Shown: positions 1 through 38,020, counted from the first letter of the stretch. The stretch: 64,000 nucleotides of DNA from Tiliqua scincoides (GCF_035046505.1 NC_089823.1:3526767-3590766), one strand, 5' to 3'. The notes: generated by a model from the letters alone, not told the origin. Numbers and translations: made by a program.

Positions 1-1920
1 TCTTGGCAGGCCTTGCTAAAACAGTTCATGAGCTGCTGGAGATCTTTGGCAGAGTGGGCTGCATCATTGGCAAAGAGGAAGTCACGCAGACATTTCAGCT
101 GAACTTTGAACTTTGCTCTCAGTCTGGAGAGGCTGAAGAGCTTTCTTTCTGATCTGGTCTGGAGAGAGATGGCTTCTGTTGCAGTTCCAAAGGCCTGCTT
201 CAGCAGGACAGCGAAGAAAATCCCAAACAAGGTTGGCGCAAGAACACAGCCCTGCTTTGCTTCAGATGTCAAAGGGGTCTGATGTGGAGCCATCAAAGAC
301 TACAGTGCCCTTCATGTCCTCGTGGAAAGACCTGATGATGCTGAGGAGCCTGGGTGGACATCCGACCTTGGGGAGAATCTTGAAGAGGCCATCCCTGCTG
401 ACCAGGTCAAAAGCCTTTGTAAGATCAATGAAGGCTATAAAGAGTGACTGTCCTTGTTCTCTGCATTTCTCTTGCAGCTGTCTAAGGGAGAATACCATAT
501 CAGTGGTGGACCTGTTGGCTCGTAATCCACACTGCGATTCTTGGTAGACACCCTCTGCAAGAACCTGGAGCCTCTTCAGTGCAACTGGGGCAAACAGCTT
601 TCCTACAATGCTAAGGAGAGAGATGCCACGGTAGTTATTGCAGTCACCCCTGTCTCCTTTGTTCTTGTACAGCGTGACAATGTTTGCATCCCTCATGTCC
701 CGTGGTACTCCACCTTTTCTCCAGCAGAGGCAGAGGATTTCATGCAGCTCAGTGGCAATTATCTCTTTGCAGCACTTTAGGACCTCAGCAGGGATGCTGT
801 CTTTCCCAGGTGCCTTGCCAGAGGTGAGGGAGTCCAGGGCCACGTGAAATTCTGCTAGGGTTGGTTCACTGTCAAGCTCCTCCAACACAGGCAGGCACTT
901 GATGTTGTTCAGTGCTTCCTCGGTTACTGCATTTTCTCGGGAATACAGCTCAGAGTAGTGCTGCACCCAGCGTCCCATCTGCTGCGCCCAGTCCTGGATG
1001 ACCTTGCCTGTGGCAGACTTCAGAGGGGCAGTTTTCTTCTGTGTTGGACCTAAGGCAAATTCTATGATGACCTTGCTACCACTATCAAGAAAATCCCCCC
1101 AAAAGAGCCATTGTTCATCATCGGCAATTTCAGTACTAGAGTTGGTGCTGATCACAGTTCGTGGCCCACTTGCTTAGGCCAGTTCGGCACTGGGAGGATG
1201 AACGAAAATGGCCAATGCCTGCTAGAGGTTTGCTGTCATCACGGTCTCTGCATCAGCAACACCTTCTTCAACACAAAGCCCCAACACAGAGTCTCTTGGA
1301 GACACCCAAGCACTGGCACCAGCTCGACCTGATTCTCTCCAGACGCTCCAGCCTTCCCAGCATCAAGATCACATGCAGTTATCCGGATGCTGCCTGCAAC
1401 ACTGACCACTCCCTGGTGTGCAGGAGAGTGAAACTGCTAACTAAGCGACTGTATCACATGAAAAAGGAAGGAAGACCTCGCATTGACACCAGCAAGACCC
1501 GGGACCAGGGAAAAGTGGAGGAATTTGCACAAGCGCTTGAGGAATCTCTTCCAGGCCCGGCCGATGCAGATGTATCCAACAGATGGGAACATTTCAAAAA
1601 TGCCGTTTACAACACCGCCTTGTCCATATTTGGCAAGAAGCCCAACAAGACGGCAGACTGGTTTGAAGCCCACTCTGAGGAGTTGACACCAGTCATTGAG
1701 GAAAAGAGGAGAGCTCTAGCAGCATACAAAGCCTGACCCAGTGAGCGCAACCTGCAGGTCCTCCGAGCTGCTCGCAGCAAAGTCCAGCAGACTGCCAGGA
1801 AATGTACTGACTCCAACTCTGTTCCCAGATACAGATAGCAGCTGACATGGGCAACATCAAGGGGATGTATGACGGTATGAAGCTGGCCCTAGGTCCAACA
1901 CAGAAGAGAATTGCCCATCT
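1..1920 (-). mobile_element. APE-type LINE copy with inverted 5' part, runs off left edge
   Basis: On the - strand, 1 to about 1100 encodes reverse transcriptase: GDCNNYRGISLLSIVGKLFA, ESQCGLRANRSTTDMVFSLR and FIDLTKAFD, continuing to a degraded catalytic-site region (FANDAA) near the edge. On the + strand, about 1110-1915 encodes the AP endonuclease part (GNFSTRVG, CNTDHSLV) and the linker. Both halves contain the same LGPTQK segment at their ends. In-frame stops show that it is dead. I do not assign the clade; RTE- or jockey-like is likely. Confidence 0.8.
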
Positions 1921-2622
1921 GAGAACAAAACAGCTAATATTATAATGCTGTTGTACAAATCGATGGTGAGGCTACACCTGGAGTATTGTGTCCAGTTCTG
2001 GTCGCCACATCTCAAAAAGGACATAGTGGAAATGGAAAAGGTGAAAAAGAGAGTGACTAAGATGATTACGGGGCTGAGGCACCTTCCTTATGAGGAAAGG
2101 CTACAGCGTTTGGGCCTCTTCAGCCTAGAAAAGAGGTGCCTGAGGGGGGACACGATTGAGACATACAAAATTATGCAGGGGATGGACAGAGTGGATAGAG
2201 AGACACTCCTTTCCCTGTCACATAACACCAGAACCAGGGAACATCCACTAAAGTTGAGTGTTGGGAGAGTTAGGACAGACAAAAGAAAATACTTCTTTAC
2301 CCAGCGTGTAATTAGTCTGTGGAACTCCTTGCCACAGGAAGTAGTGATGGCATCTTGCCTGGATGCCTTTGAGAGGGAATTGGACAAATTTCTGGAGGAA
2401 AAATCCATCACGGGTTACAAGCCATGATGTGTTATGTGCAACCTTCTGATTTTAGAAATGGGTTACATCAGAATGCCAGATGCAAGGGAGGACACCAGGA
2501 TGCAGGTCTCTTGTCTTGTGTGCTCCCCAAGGTATCTGGTGGGCCACTGTGAGATACAGGAAGCTGGACTAGATGGGCGTTTGGCCTGATCCAGCAGGGC
2601 TCTTCTGATGTTCTTATGAAAT
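1921..2622 (+). mobile_element. CR1 LINE 3' fragment
   Basis: It encodes the C-terminal part of CR1 ORF2 ([38 protein letters not shown] stop) followed by the CR1 3' end (gatccagcagggctcttctg). It is 5' truncated and abuts the older LINE at 1920. Confidence 0.9.
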
Positions 2623-3098
2623 TTTGCTTTGGCATCCTTTAGTCTCTGAAGACTCTGGTATCGCGCTCTGAATGGTGGTTCTGGAATAGAGTGTCCTCTC
2701 CAGTGCGCAAAGCCTGGGTAAAGTAGGTATGGAGGATAGGCTGTTACCCATGCAGCAAATCCCCCCTCTCCACCTCGCTGAAATGGTCCAATGGAAAGGC
2801 AGGAGCCAATACGGTTGGTTCCAGCGGCGTCGCAGGATTTGCCAGAACGTGACTGTGTTCAGCCATGAACTGCCTCAGGGACTCCGGCTCCGGATTTTGC
2901 CTCGAGGTTGACTCCTGAAGCCTTTTCCATAACTGGATGTAGCCACAAGGCAGTGGAGGTTTGGGATCAGAGTTTTCCTTCTCTCAGATGAGCCGCCTTC
3001 CCAGGCTGACGAGTCCCATCTACCCCGTGGCTGTTTAGTCGCCTCTTACGACAAGTACAGCCAAACGGAGGGCCTATTCTTATCCCCAGCCCCCAGGC
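2623..3098 (-). mobile_element. Short internally deleted LINE derivative, copy 1
   Basis: It reads on the - strand from gggctggggataagaatagg, through a gtcgtaagaggcgactaaa motif, to a tail matching the 3' end of the LINE at 12551-12931 (ttccagaaccaccattcaga onward). It is flanked by a perfect 12 bp duplication, TTCTTATGAAAT, at 2611-2622 and 3099-3110. It has no RT. Confidence 0.75.
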
Positions 3099-3246
3099 TT
3101 CTTATGAAATAAGCCACTGTCATCATTAAGTCTTTCTTGTGCATAGAACCTTTGGCACAAATTCCTCTGGCTTCCAAGCAGGCTGCAGGCTTGAATTGTG
3201 CCAGGGCTGGACTTATGTGGCCTCCTCCCCCACCCACACCCCCATG

Positions 3247-3252
3247 TATAAA
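3247..3252 (+). promoter_or_regulatory. Possible TATA box of P4HA3
   Basis: TATAAA lies about 350 bp upstream of the start codon and would place transcription initiation near 3275-3280. There is no strong CpG island here. A chance match cannot be excluded. Confidence 0.2.
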
Positions 3253-3597
3253 TCATGTTTTCAGCACTGTCAGGGGGGGGATGGGGGGGGGCATGACGGC
3301 TGCGGAGCCGCCTGCCAGAGCTTTGCAGTGGCTGGAGAGCAAAATGCACCCGTCTCTCCCAGCAGGTTTTGCCGCCCTTTTTTCTTCCCATCTGGTTTCG
3401 ATTGGGCTCCTTGCTCATTCTTGCTCAATGCTTTCCCAGCTGTGGGCGAGAGTCCAGAGAAGGAGCCGTGTGTGAGCAGAGAGATTCCACTGGCTGACAA
3501 ACGACTGGCTGGAAGGGGGGGGGGAGGAGATCAGTGCCTTGCCAAGGAAAGGGAAAGGGGGACCAGTGAGAGGCAGTGCTCTTTACTCTAGAGGAAG

Positions 3598-28955
<25,358 letters not shown>

Positions 28956-30730
28956 CAAACCTGATTGCTATGTTGGGCCCAGGCAAAAAACACCAGACAG
29001 CAAAAGGAGGCAGCTGTTTGCAGCTGGGGGAGGGGCTGACAAGACTCCGAAGCCTCCATCCTCCCAGCCTGATGCAGCTGGCTCCGGAAAGACCACCTGG
29101 GATGTTGAGCAATGGCCAGCACACCTCTTGGCAAGGCTTCTGCAGCCGTTTATTTAGTCTGAGGACTGTCAGGTGCGGAAAAGGAAAGCAGTGGTCTGTG
29201 GAGGACAGAAAGGAGCCCCTGGATATCCTGGGAGATGTGAGCTCCTTAAGCATATACTCTGCCTGGGGCATTTTATATATTTTTGTGCAGTTGGCAAGTC
29301 CCCTTGCAGCCGTGCAACTTCACAGAATTATCTTGAGCACTCTGACTCTTAATGGGGAACGAAGCGCTGAAATCAGTGCAGGTCCTGGGAGGGATGTTTA
29401 AACATGGTCTGGTTAGGGGAGAAAAGCATTGCTCTGAGCCGAAGGAATGGAGGGGTTGCATGCTGTGGAGTGGCTGGGGAGACCAGAACCACAGGAGGCA
29501 AGAGATGGAAATGGTAAGCACAGGGAGGTTGGGAGACTGCTGGGAAACCCGGAGACAAATCTCAGAAACAAGAAGAGCTACATACTGCCAGAGGCTTGGC
29601 AGGCACAGGGGAGTGCCATCGTAGAGATGCTTGCTAGAGAAAGGAGGACCTTACTGAGTGCAACTGGTGCACAAAGGTGCAGTGCCAAGTATTGATTCCA
29701 AATAGCTAACCTCTGCTTCCCCCCGCCCCCCTGCAGCCTTGATCAGAATTTTCCTGCTACTGCCTCCAATACAGGGGTGGGATCTGAAAGTTGGAAAGGT
29801 GCATTTGCTAGAGGTGGTCGCAGGGAGTTGGTCCTGTCTTTCTATGGAAAATCACCTCTTTTTGTGGTTCTACCTAGTGGCGTAGCTGGTGGAGGTGCAA
29901 AGCACTAAGTTTTGCAGGCACCTGAATGTGCTGTGCAAGTGACCCCTTCCCTTGCAGCCAGACCTATGCCTGGCTGCAAGCGAAGGGGTTGCTTGCGCTG
30001 CACATTCAGACACCTGCAAAACTTAGTGTTTGCACCCCCTCCAGCTACGCCATGGATTCTACCAGCCATTGAGTTCGGCCTTGTGGTTTGGTGACAATCT
30101 TTTTCCAGATGGAGCCACCTGTGCCTTTAACTGCACAGCAGGCTGCAATCAACAAAGCGTTTCCTCCTACTGACCTGCAGCAATGACAGAAGCATCATGA
30201 TTTCTGCCTGTCAGGGAGCTATTGGAGACACAGAGCCTCTGGCCTGCAAAAGGTGGTAACTCAGATGGGTTGGACATTAGAGGCAAAGGAGGCTGCCTTT
30301 CTCCTAGGGAGCTGCGCTCTGCTCTCCTCCTGCATGGCATGAAGCCAGCAGGGTCAATATTTGAGGACGGGAAATTTTGCACCTTCTTGCAAAAACGACC
30401 CATCTGGGAATCAAACACCATCATTCAATCACCCAGAACTTAATGTTGCTCTTTCTCCCTCTCAGTCTATCTCTCACCCACATTTGACAATCCAGACATG
30501 TGGTTGAAGAACAAATACCTGCTGTGCTGCCTCTTGAAGGACAAATACAATCAGTGCTGCCACTTTTTGGCACCTAACTGTTACCTCAGCAAACAGTCTG
30601 GGGCACAGATGTTAAGCACAGAAGTCCAAAGTGCCTTGCAGGATCAAACCCAAATCCACCTTGCCCCCCCCATCTGTTTCCAACAGCAGCCTCTAAAAGC
30701 TCATAATAAAGGTGATGGCCCTCCCTTGTT
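28956..30730 (+). other. P4HA3: Probable P4HA3 3' UTR
   Basis: Sequence after the stop codon. The first AATAAA I see on this strand is at 30705-30710, followed by a T/G-rich stretch, so cleavage near 30725 is plausible. A hAT-like MITE (29875-30055) would lie inside it. The extent is inferred. Confidence 0.3.
29875..30055. mobile_element. hAT-like MITE family A
   Basis: Ends tagtggcgtagctggtggag and ccccctccagctacgccatg g. Flanks gttctacc (29867-29874) and attctacc (30056-30063) agree at 7 of 8. Confidence 0.8.
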
Positions 30731-32780
30731 AGTGTTATCCTCAGATACACTGTCCCTGAACATGGAGGTGCCATTTAGCCACCGATTAATGTCCAGCTAC
30801 TGTATGCTTGCAAGTGGCTGCCTGGCAGAGCAGCTGCAACCAAGGACACACCAACCAGGTTGGGGGATTCTTCCTGCAGGTGACTGCATGATTTTAAGAC
30901 CTGTTCCACAGCAAGGAACTGGGGCATGGTTGAAAATTACCCTCCTCCAAAGAGCCTCATCTGTAGTTGGGGGGAAAGGGCACCTGGAACAGAGCTCTGA
31001 TGGTGAAAACAGGTGACTAGAACTGGGGGTACCAAAGAAGCTTGGACATTAGCCTGCTATGGTTAAGAAAGTGCTCTGAAGGCAGATTAGAGAGAAGAGT
31101 GTCGGGTTCAGAGGGATTCAGCGCATGTGCTGAATTTTTCATTGTTTCATTTATGCAATCCCACTCATTTTCTGCATTGTTAAAAAAAATCCTATTTTCA
31201 AGTGGCGTCTTCTTTCATAGCAATGCTATTTTGTTCCTTCACAGTGCTGCAAGATGATGCTGTGTGCTGGGAAGGATGAGAGCACAAGGCAGTGCTCACC
31301 AGGAGATCACTGCGTGTTGTGGTGGTAAAGACCACAGTCTAAAAAGGATGGTCTTGTTTTCTGTTAGCCCCCCAACCCACAACAAATGGGCATCAAATGG
31401 AGATTTTGAAAATGGATCCCACTCTCTATTCCACTTCATTATTTCATTAGTTTCAGAAGAAATGGAACCAACACTGAATGTTGCCCATTTGGGTTGGGTT
31501 CCCATTCATTCTAAAAATGAATGCATCACCCTAGAGGAGCTCGGTTTTACTTTAGCCTGAGCTCTGGCTTTTCAGTCAGAAATGGTATCCAAGGAAGACC
31601 AACACAAAATGTCTTTTTAGAAACTGTGGCTGGGCCTAGAAGCGATTCTCCAGTAACCCAATGTTTGGTGCTTCAATTTATTGGCCCTGGAACAGGATTG
31701 CTTTTCACAAGCTGGCTAGAAAGAGGCCCCTCGTCTAGGAAAAATGAGCCTCTGAGCCAAGCAGTTGGGCATTTGTTTGAGTGAGATCAGGAACTGAGCC
31801 TGCTTCATCTACAAGCAGACACTGATGTCTCCTGTACAGGACAGTCTTCTCACTGACGCTGGTTTGGCTGCTTTCCCATCACAAGAGGCATTTTCCATAG
31901 GAATGGGTGTGAAAACCGCCCCAAGGGCATCACGCAGACAGACACACAGGAACTCTTGTTCCAATAGCTGCATGTTAATTGGAATCGAGGCGAGAATCAG
32001 CCGAGCAGCAGAAAGCTGGTCCCCCAGAACTGACTGCTGGTTGGGCAAGAGAAGCAGGTTGAGAAGCAGGTTCTCTGGTTGGGCAAGAGAAGCAGGGGGG
32101 CTGAAGCAGAAGCTTGGAGGCTATCCTGGGCTGCTGCAGTCACATATAAAACACAAGGAGCAGGGGGACCGGCAATTTTTGCTTTTGAGCAAAAGGGACA
32201 CACAGGTTAGAAGAATGAAGCCCTCTTTGGACTGCCTGCTCGTCTGCCTAAAGCCTTTACATCCTCTAACAGATCACATACCAAAACAAAACATGTTCTT
32301 ATAAACGTGGCTAGCCTGGCCTTGCAGATCCTGGCCAGGATTCACATTGCAGAGCACCAAATGCTCTACTTCTGCCACTTACACTGCAGTCGTGTGCCCT
32401 GTTCTCATTGAAAAGCAAGGGAATGTCTACTGTTTCTTTTTTTCCAAGCATTCAAGAAGCTTGATTAAGAGAATCAAGGTTAAAATCAAGGGCAGGTACC
32501 TGCCCTGAAAAGGCTTGATTTGGTCCAGAGACCACAAATTGATCTTTCAGGCTGTGGCTGCTGGCCCCAGCAGACTTTATTGTCCTACATTACACTGCTC
32601 CAGAAAAACAGCTGCCACAGTTCTGCATCAGTGTCCATCCTTTCCTCACAGTGCCCTGCAATGATGCTGTATTCAGGGCATTAAATTAAAAAAAAATGGC
32701 TACTGTCAGACACAGCTTCCCACAGGAGCTCTGCCTTTCATTTTCAAGCTGAAATGATTGGAAGAAAAAAATCTACTGTA
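30731..32780. other. Intergenic, no gene seen
   Basis: Between the probable P4HA3 3' end and the MITE at 32783. A short local duplication of gttgggcaagagaagcagg occurs at about 32040-32097. No coding or RNA gene is supported. Confidence 0.5.
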
Positions 32781-32782
32781 AC

Positions 32783-33007
32783 CAGGGGAGTAGCTCAAGG
32801 GGTGCAAAGCACTAAGTTTTGCAGGGAGCCTCACCATGTTGTGCAAGCAGCCCCTCCCTCCCTCCCCTCTTTGGAGGCCATGAGAGCAAAACACCTTTGC
32901 TTTGCTCCCACCACCTGGAAGGCTCTGAAGGGGAGGGGCCACTTGCACAATGTGGTGAGAATCCCTGCAAAACTTAGTGCTTTGCACCCCCTCTAGCTAT
33001 GCCAAAG
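32783..33007. mobile_element. hAT-like MITE family A
   Basis: Family ends with 8 bp flanks actgtaac and cctgcaac (6 of 8). Intergenic. Confidence 0.75.
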
Positions 33008-33044
33008 CCTGCAACTACTTCTCAGCAAACCACAAGCTTCACTA

Positions 33045-33124
33045 ACAAAGTGATTAGGCCAGACAGGGGGCAGGACTACAGGGGCTTTTGGCCTGACCCA
33101 GTTAGGCTTTTCTTATATTCTTAA
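33045..33124 (+). mobile_element. CR1 LINE 3' end, diverged
   Basis: A short diverged CR1 end (ggcttttggcctgacccagt, cttatattctta). Confidence 0.55.
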
Positions 33125-33128
33125 CATT

Positions 33129-33596
33129 GTTGGCATCCTTCAGTCTCTGAAGACTATGGTGTCACGCTCTGAATGATGGTTCTGGAACAGTGTCCTGTCC
33201 AGTGTGCGAAGCCTGGGTAAAGTAGGTATGGAGGATAGGCTGTTACCCATGCAGCAAATCCCCCCCCTCCACGTCGCTGAAATGGTCCAATGGAAAGGCA
33301 GAGGCCAATACGGTTGGTTCCAGCGGCGTCGCAGGAGTTGCCAGAACGTGACTGTGTTCGGCCATGAACTGCCTCAGGGACTCCGGCTCCGGATTTTGCC
33401 TCGAGGTTGACTCCTGAAGCCTTTTCCACAACTGGATGTAGCCACAAGGCAGTGGAGGTTTGGGATCAGAGTTTTCCTTCTCTCAGATGAGCTACCTTCC
33501 CAGGCTGACGAGTCCCATCTACCCGGTGGCTGTTTAGTCGCCTCTTACGACAAGTACAGCCAAATGGAGGGCCTATTCTTATCCCCAGCCCCCAAG
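33129..33596 (-). mobile_element. Short LINE derivative, copy 2
   Basis: The same roughly 470 bp unit as at 2623-3098, nearly identical in sequence and complete at both ends. It lies in the intergenic region beside a CR1 tail. I see no clear target duplication. Confidence 0.75.
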
Positions 33597-33764
33597 GGTA
33601 AATTTTCAAAGTACATAAAGAACAAAACACACTACATATAAAAACACGAGTCTAAGGGGGAGAAGTGAATGCAGGCAAGGCTCACAGTGCAATAAATTTG
33701 ATCTTAAGGTTCAGGAAGATGCTGCCACCAGGTGGACATTTGTGGAAGGATGGATGCAGGAGGT

Positions 33765-34100
33765 CTGGTCTAGAGGGTTGAGCCTCCGTTTGCCTGAAGA
33801 TAACATCTGAAGGTTGCCAGTTCGAGGCCACCCGCACCGTGTGACCTTGAAGCAGCTGACCAGCTGAGCCGAGCTATTCCATCTGCTCTGAGCATGGGAG
33901 GATGGAGGCCAGAATGTGAAGCCAGATCGGAATGAAACATCTGAATTGTTGTAGCTCTCGAAAGATAGAGCCTTCTTTCAATTGTAAAAATCCCTACGGG
34001 GATTTAAATTAGCCTGTCTATGTAAACCGCCTTGAATAAAGTCTGAGGAGAAATCTGAGGACCTAGAAAGGCAGTATATAAATGCCTGTATTATTATTAT
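33765..34100 (+). mobile_element. tRNA-derived SINE with ATT tail
   Basis: tRNA-like head (tctagagggttgagcctccg; B-box-like agttcgaggcc), a body with taaaccgccttgaataaagt, and tail aggcagtatataaatgcctg followed by (ATT)n. The type suits squamates; the exact family is not known. Confidence 0.6.
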
Positions 34101-34103
34101 GCA

Positions 34104-34321
34104 CAGGCCGCTGTGAGATACAGGAAGCTGGACTAGATGGGCCTATGGCCTGCTCCAGTGGGGCTGTTCTTATGTTCTTAACTACAATTCCCAGAAAGCC
34201 TTGCAGGTCTCTTGTGATCTGGTGTGCTCCCTGGGGCATTTGGTGGGCCGCTGTGAGATACAGGAAGCTGGACTAGATGGGCTTATGGCCTGATCCAGTG
34301 GGGCTGTTCTTATGCTCTTAA
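34104..34321 (+). mobile_element. Two CR1 3' ends in tandem
   Basis: Two copies of the CR1 3' end (ctgtgagatacaggaagctg onward) end at about 34181 and 34321, separated by about 50 bp of other sequence. The first sits in the ATT-rich tail of a tRNA-type SINE. Confidence 0.75.
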
Positions 34322-34861
34322 CTCAAGTGGCATCCATTCTATGCACAATGCCGGCTTCATACTGGCCAACTCTGCTGCAGTAGCTGCTCAAACCTGTCAG
34401 TTTTGTGGGAAACTGTTCCACTATCATTGGGGAAATGCTGCTCCTCTTTTCCACGACCTTGCCAGGCTCCTTGGTCCTCACTCTTTCTGCCCAGTGCTGG
34501 CCCATCTGTGAAACCAACTGGTCATCTCCAACAGCAGATCAGTCAGGGGCATCCATCGCTGTCCGCCTACTTGCATCCATTCCTCCTCCTCCCCCCACTC
34601 CTTGAACTGGAAAAGGAAGGGGAGCAGAAAAGGAGGAGTGGAGCGGAGGAGAGTGCTGAGCAGAAGTCGGCCCCTCACCAAGGAAGGGGCATGCCACTTT
34701 ATGAGGTCTCCAGCTGACCCTGCCTCAGCCTCATCTATTCCATGAAATCGTTCCAAAGACCAAGAATTGCTTGTTGACATAATGGCATGCACATGCTCAG
34801 TGTTGTACCCGGAGTAAAAACAAGGGGTCCCTCTGGCCTAAGGAGCTCACAAGCTAGACCA

Positions 34862-35022
34862 GCTATTTTTCTAGACTGAAGAGCCCCAAACGCTGTAACC
34901 TTTCCCCATAAAGAAGGTGCTCCAGCCCAGTTATCTTTTTGGTCGCTCTCTTCTGCACCTTCTCCAGATCCACTGTGTCCTTTTTGGGATGTGGCACCCA
35001 GAACTGAACTGCATCCCAGCTC
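34862..35022 (-). mobile_element. CR1 LINE fragment, second subfamily
   Basis: It encodes [20 protein letters not shown] and [11 protein letters not shown] on the - strand, homologous to CR1 ORF2 but clearly diverged from the other copies. Confidence 0.7.
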
Positions 35023-35463
35023 AGTCTCCTATATGAGCAAGAAACAGCAGTTGGCAGCTTTAAGAGACAAACGGAAGGAGAGTAAGCAGGAGGCACAGGC
35101 AGCCCCTGGGCAACAGGGATGTTCTTTGGAGGGATGAGAGGTCAGGCATCTACATTCTGCCTCACCTCCTCCTCTGTATTTACAAATAAACCAAGCAGAA
35201 CTCAGTTGCAGTGTATTCTGTTGCATGCAGGCACAACTGTGAATACTTAAATGTTTCCTATTTGGAGCACAGAGTAAGGTTTATTGGTGTCAAAGGGGGG
35301 CCCTGATGGTGGAAAGATGAAATGAAGTGTGTTAAAACTGGACTGACTGTACACTACACCGTAAGTCTTTTGCAGGCAGTTCCTGGGGCTGCTGAAGCCC
35401 CCTCCCCATCCAATACCAGCCCAAACCCCAAAACATAAGCACACCACGGCAGGTAGCGAAATA

Positions 35464-35469
35464 TTTATT
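35464..35469 (-). terminator. Poly(A) signal candidate, PPME1 distal
   Basis: AATAAA on the reverse strand. Downstream (35400-35450) is rich in G and T on that strand, as expected for the downstream element. Confidence 0.45.
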
Positions 35470-37969
35470 TTCGTAAAACAAGGGTCGTCATCATCAGCAA
35501 GGGGGTAAAAAAAAAATCTTTTTCCAGAAGCCTACAGTACAGGGTGTGGAAAGGAGTTGTGTCCTTTGCTTTCAGAGGGGCCAAGACTAAAGCGGTCCCT
35601 GTCCTTGGTGGAACCAGCTTAAGGTCTGGCTCCCTTCGCAGAAGAGGAAGGACATTATGCTGGAGACCAGCTTAGGGGGTGCATCTAGGCAAGTTGTCCA
35701 GACCCAACGCAGCAAGTCACACGTGGACTGAGGACCTAACGAAGGAGGCTTGTCGCCTCACGCTGTGCAGTCCCGGCTCTCTCTCTCTTTCCCCCTCCCC
35801 ATTACACCAATGCATCAAGGGGGGCAAGTGAAGAATTCAAGAAGTTCAAGATTTCACCACACACACGGGGCAGGGGGAGGAAAGGGAAGCTTTCATTTTC
35901 AATGCACAAACCAAACTTGCTTCAAAGGAAACCATCACATGAATGAGGAAAGTGTTGCTGGGTGCATTTTTCCACTCCCACCATCTCTCCAAGGCCTCAA
36001 CTCAGGGCTGGTCCTTCAATCCAGCAGAAGCAAGTGAAGGTCCAAGGACAAGAAAACTCAAAACAGCCCCCCTCCCACCCATGGAAGGGCACAGCTGCCA
36101 AGTGAAGAGGCATCTCCAAAGGCAGCCACAGCCCGGAATTAGTCAGTTGTTCTGCTACAGCAGGGTCCTTGATTCAGGAGGGCTCCTAAGCTCAAGGAAA
36201 CACCCCCACACTTCAGGGCACCAGGCAAAGCAAGTGGGAGGAAACACCAGCACTTAGAAACATAGAGAGAGAGAGGCCTTAGAGAGGCCTAGCCTCTCCC
36301 TACCACAGTCTAATGACTAGCTCTAAAACCAGGCACTATCTCTGCAGCGGCAGCCAGGGGAGGGCTTCTCCCCAACCTCAGGAAGGGAAAGGCAGGCAAG
36401 GAGCTATAGGGGCTTCTTCCTGAGTGCAAAGGTGGCTGGAGGGGCCACAACTGTGTGAAGAGTATGAATGAAAAGCAGGTGGGAAAGTAAGGGGTGGTCA
36501 CAGCAGGCTACCCCACCCCCATGTACAAAAATTTTTCAGGAAGAGTCTGTGAACAAGATATTGGATTCCTGGCCCAGAAGTCTCCCATGCTCACATCTAC
36601 CCTACTGTTCTACTACAAGAATCATGTCAATTCCTGCAACAAGAATAAAACACCACAAGGTCAGGACCTCCACTGAGAATAGGAAGGGGAACATAAACCC
36701 TCCTGCAGCTGGACCAGCCACTGCCTGGGGACATATGAAAGCTCCTGAACAGCTCCCACCCATTTTCACAGGGCTTGGGCATGGACCTCCTGGTTAAGCA
36801 CTGCTACTACAAAATTCACCTGCAAATCCACTTTTATCAAATCTATTTTTGCAAATTGCTCAAGAGGCATTTGTCCTATTTTCAGGAGAATGAGATTGGG
36901 GAAATGAATGAGATTGGGGTCTTATGTAAAAAAAAACCTCCCAAAAGGATTTCCCCATTGCACAGTGTCTCCTGACCCCAAGCAACTGGGACTGATAGAG
37001 ATGTAAATGCCAGGAGCAGAGAATAAGAGAAAACAGAAGTTCTTCTGTCATAGCAGAGGAAAACCCTGAACAGTAAAGCAGCCAGGGATGAGGATGCACC
37101 TGCCCTCCCCCCCTCAGGTTTCAGCAGTCACCCCTTAAGGGTGTCTCTTCTACTGCTTCCCCCATTTCCTGTCTGTGTTGGTGCTGCAAGTGTGTTACTG
37201 AGTGGAAAGAACTACATCTGGCTGTAGTTACACAGCTAGAAGCCAGCCACGAGTGCCAAGAAGCATCTGGGGACCCTACAGCACTGCCTCTGACACAGCT
37301 GGCTGGGAAAGCCTCAAAAGCTTCTATTTGGCTCACTTGCAGTGTTTTTAGCAACATCCTCATTACCACAGCATGCATTAGAACACGTGCACAACTCCTT
37401 CCTCATCAAGCCACACACAGCCCACCAGAGATCCTATAAACATTCTGTTTTGCTGCCTGCGTAGGCCTGCAAAAGTCAGCGTTGACAACCATCTGGCAGG
37501 TTGCGAAAAATGGCCGAGTAGTCAGGTTTGGCTTGGTGGGTCACAAGTGGTGCTGAGTGAGAAAGTCAACCAAATTTGTTCTTCTGCCTACAGGAAGGGG
37601 GTGGGGAGCGAGGCTGAAGCCTTCTGGTTTCTCCTAACATCCCAAAAGGGCTCCAAAAGCTGAACTCTGAAGGTTCAAAACTGGGTCCCTCTGAGAGGAA
37701 GGCCTTCAGAAAAGAAAGTTATGGCACAAGGTGGGGGTGGGAGGCTTTGACAGATTCTTCCATGTCAGAGGTTTCAAAGCATCCCAGCTCCTCTGCAGCA
37801 CCTAACAGAGATGTGGCCTGCACAGCGGACCCCTTGGAGAATATCTGAAAACTCACAAAGATCCACTCGGAATTCTCAGCTGACTTCCTCAGGGTGGCAG
37901 AAAAGGGTTCCCATCTAGGCAATGGGTGATGATCATGGTGGTTTCCAATGACAAGGGCTGGGGTGGGAG

Positions 37970-37973
<4 letters not shown>

Positions 37974-38017
<44 letters not shown>
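37974..38017. repeat. (AG)n microsatellite
   Basis: About 22 uninterrupted AG units; it would be (CU)n in the PPME1 3' UTR. Confidence 0.97.

Positions 38018-38020
<3 letters not shown>

Noticed and set aside
262-1155. A 297-codon open frame as a possible host gene
   Set aside because: It is clearly LINE reverse transcriptase (NYRGISLLS, FIDLTKAFD) in a decayed copy.
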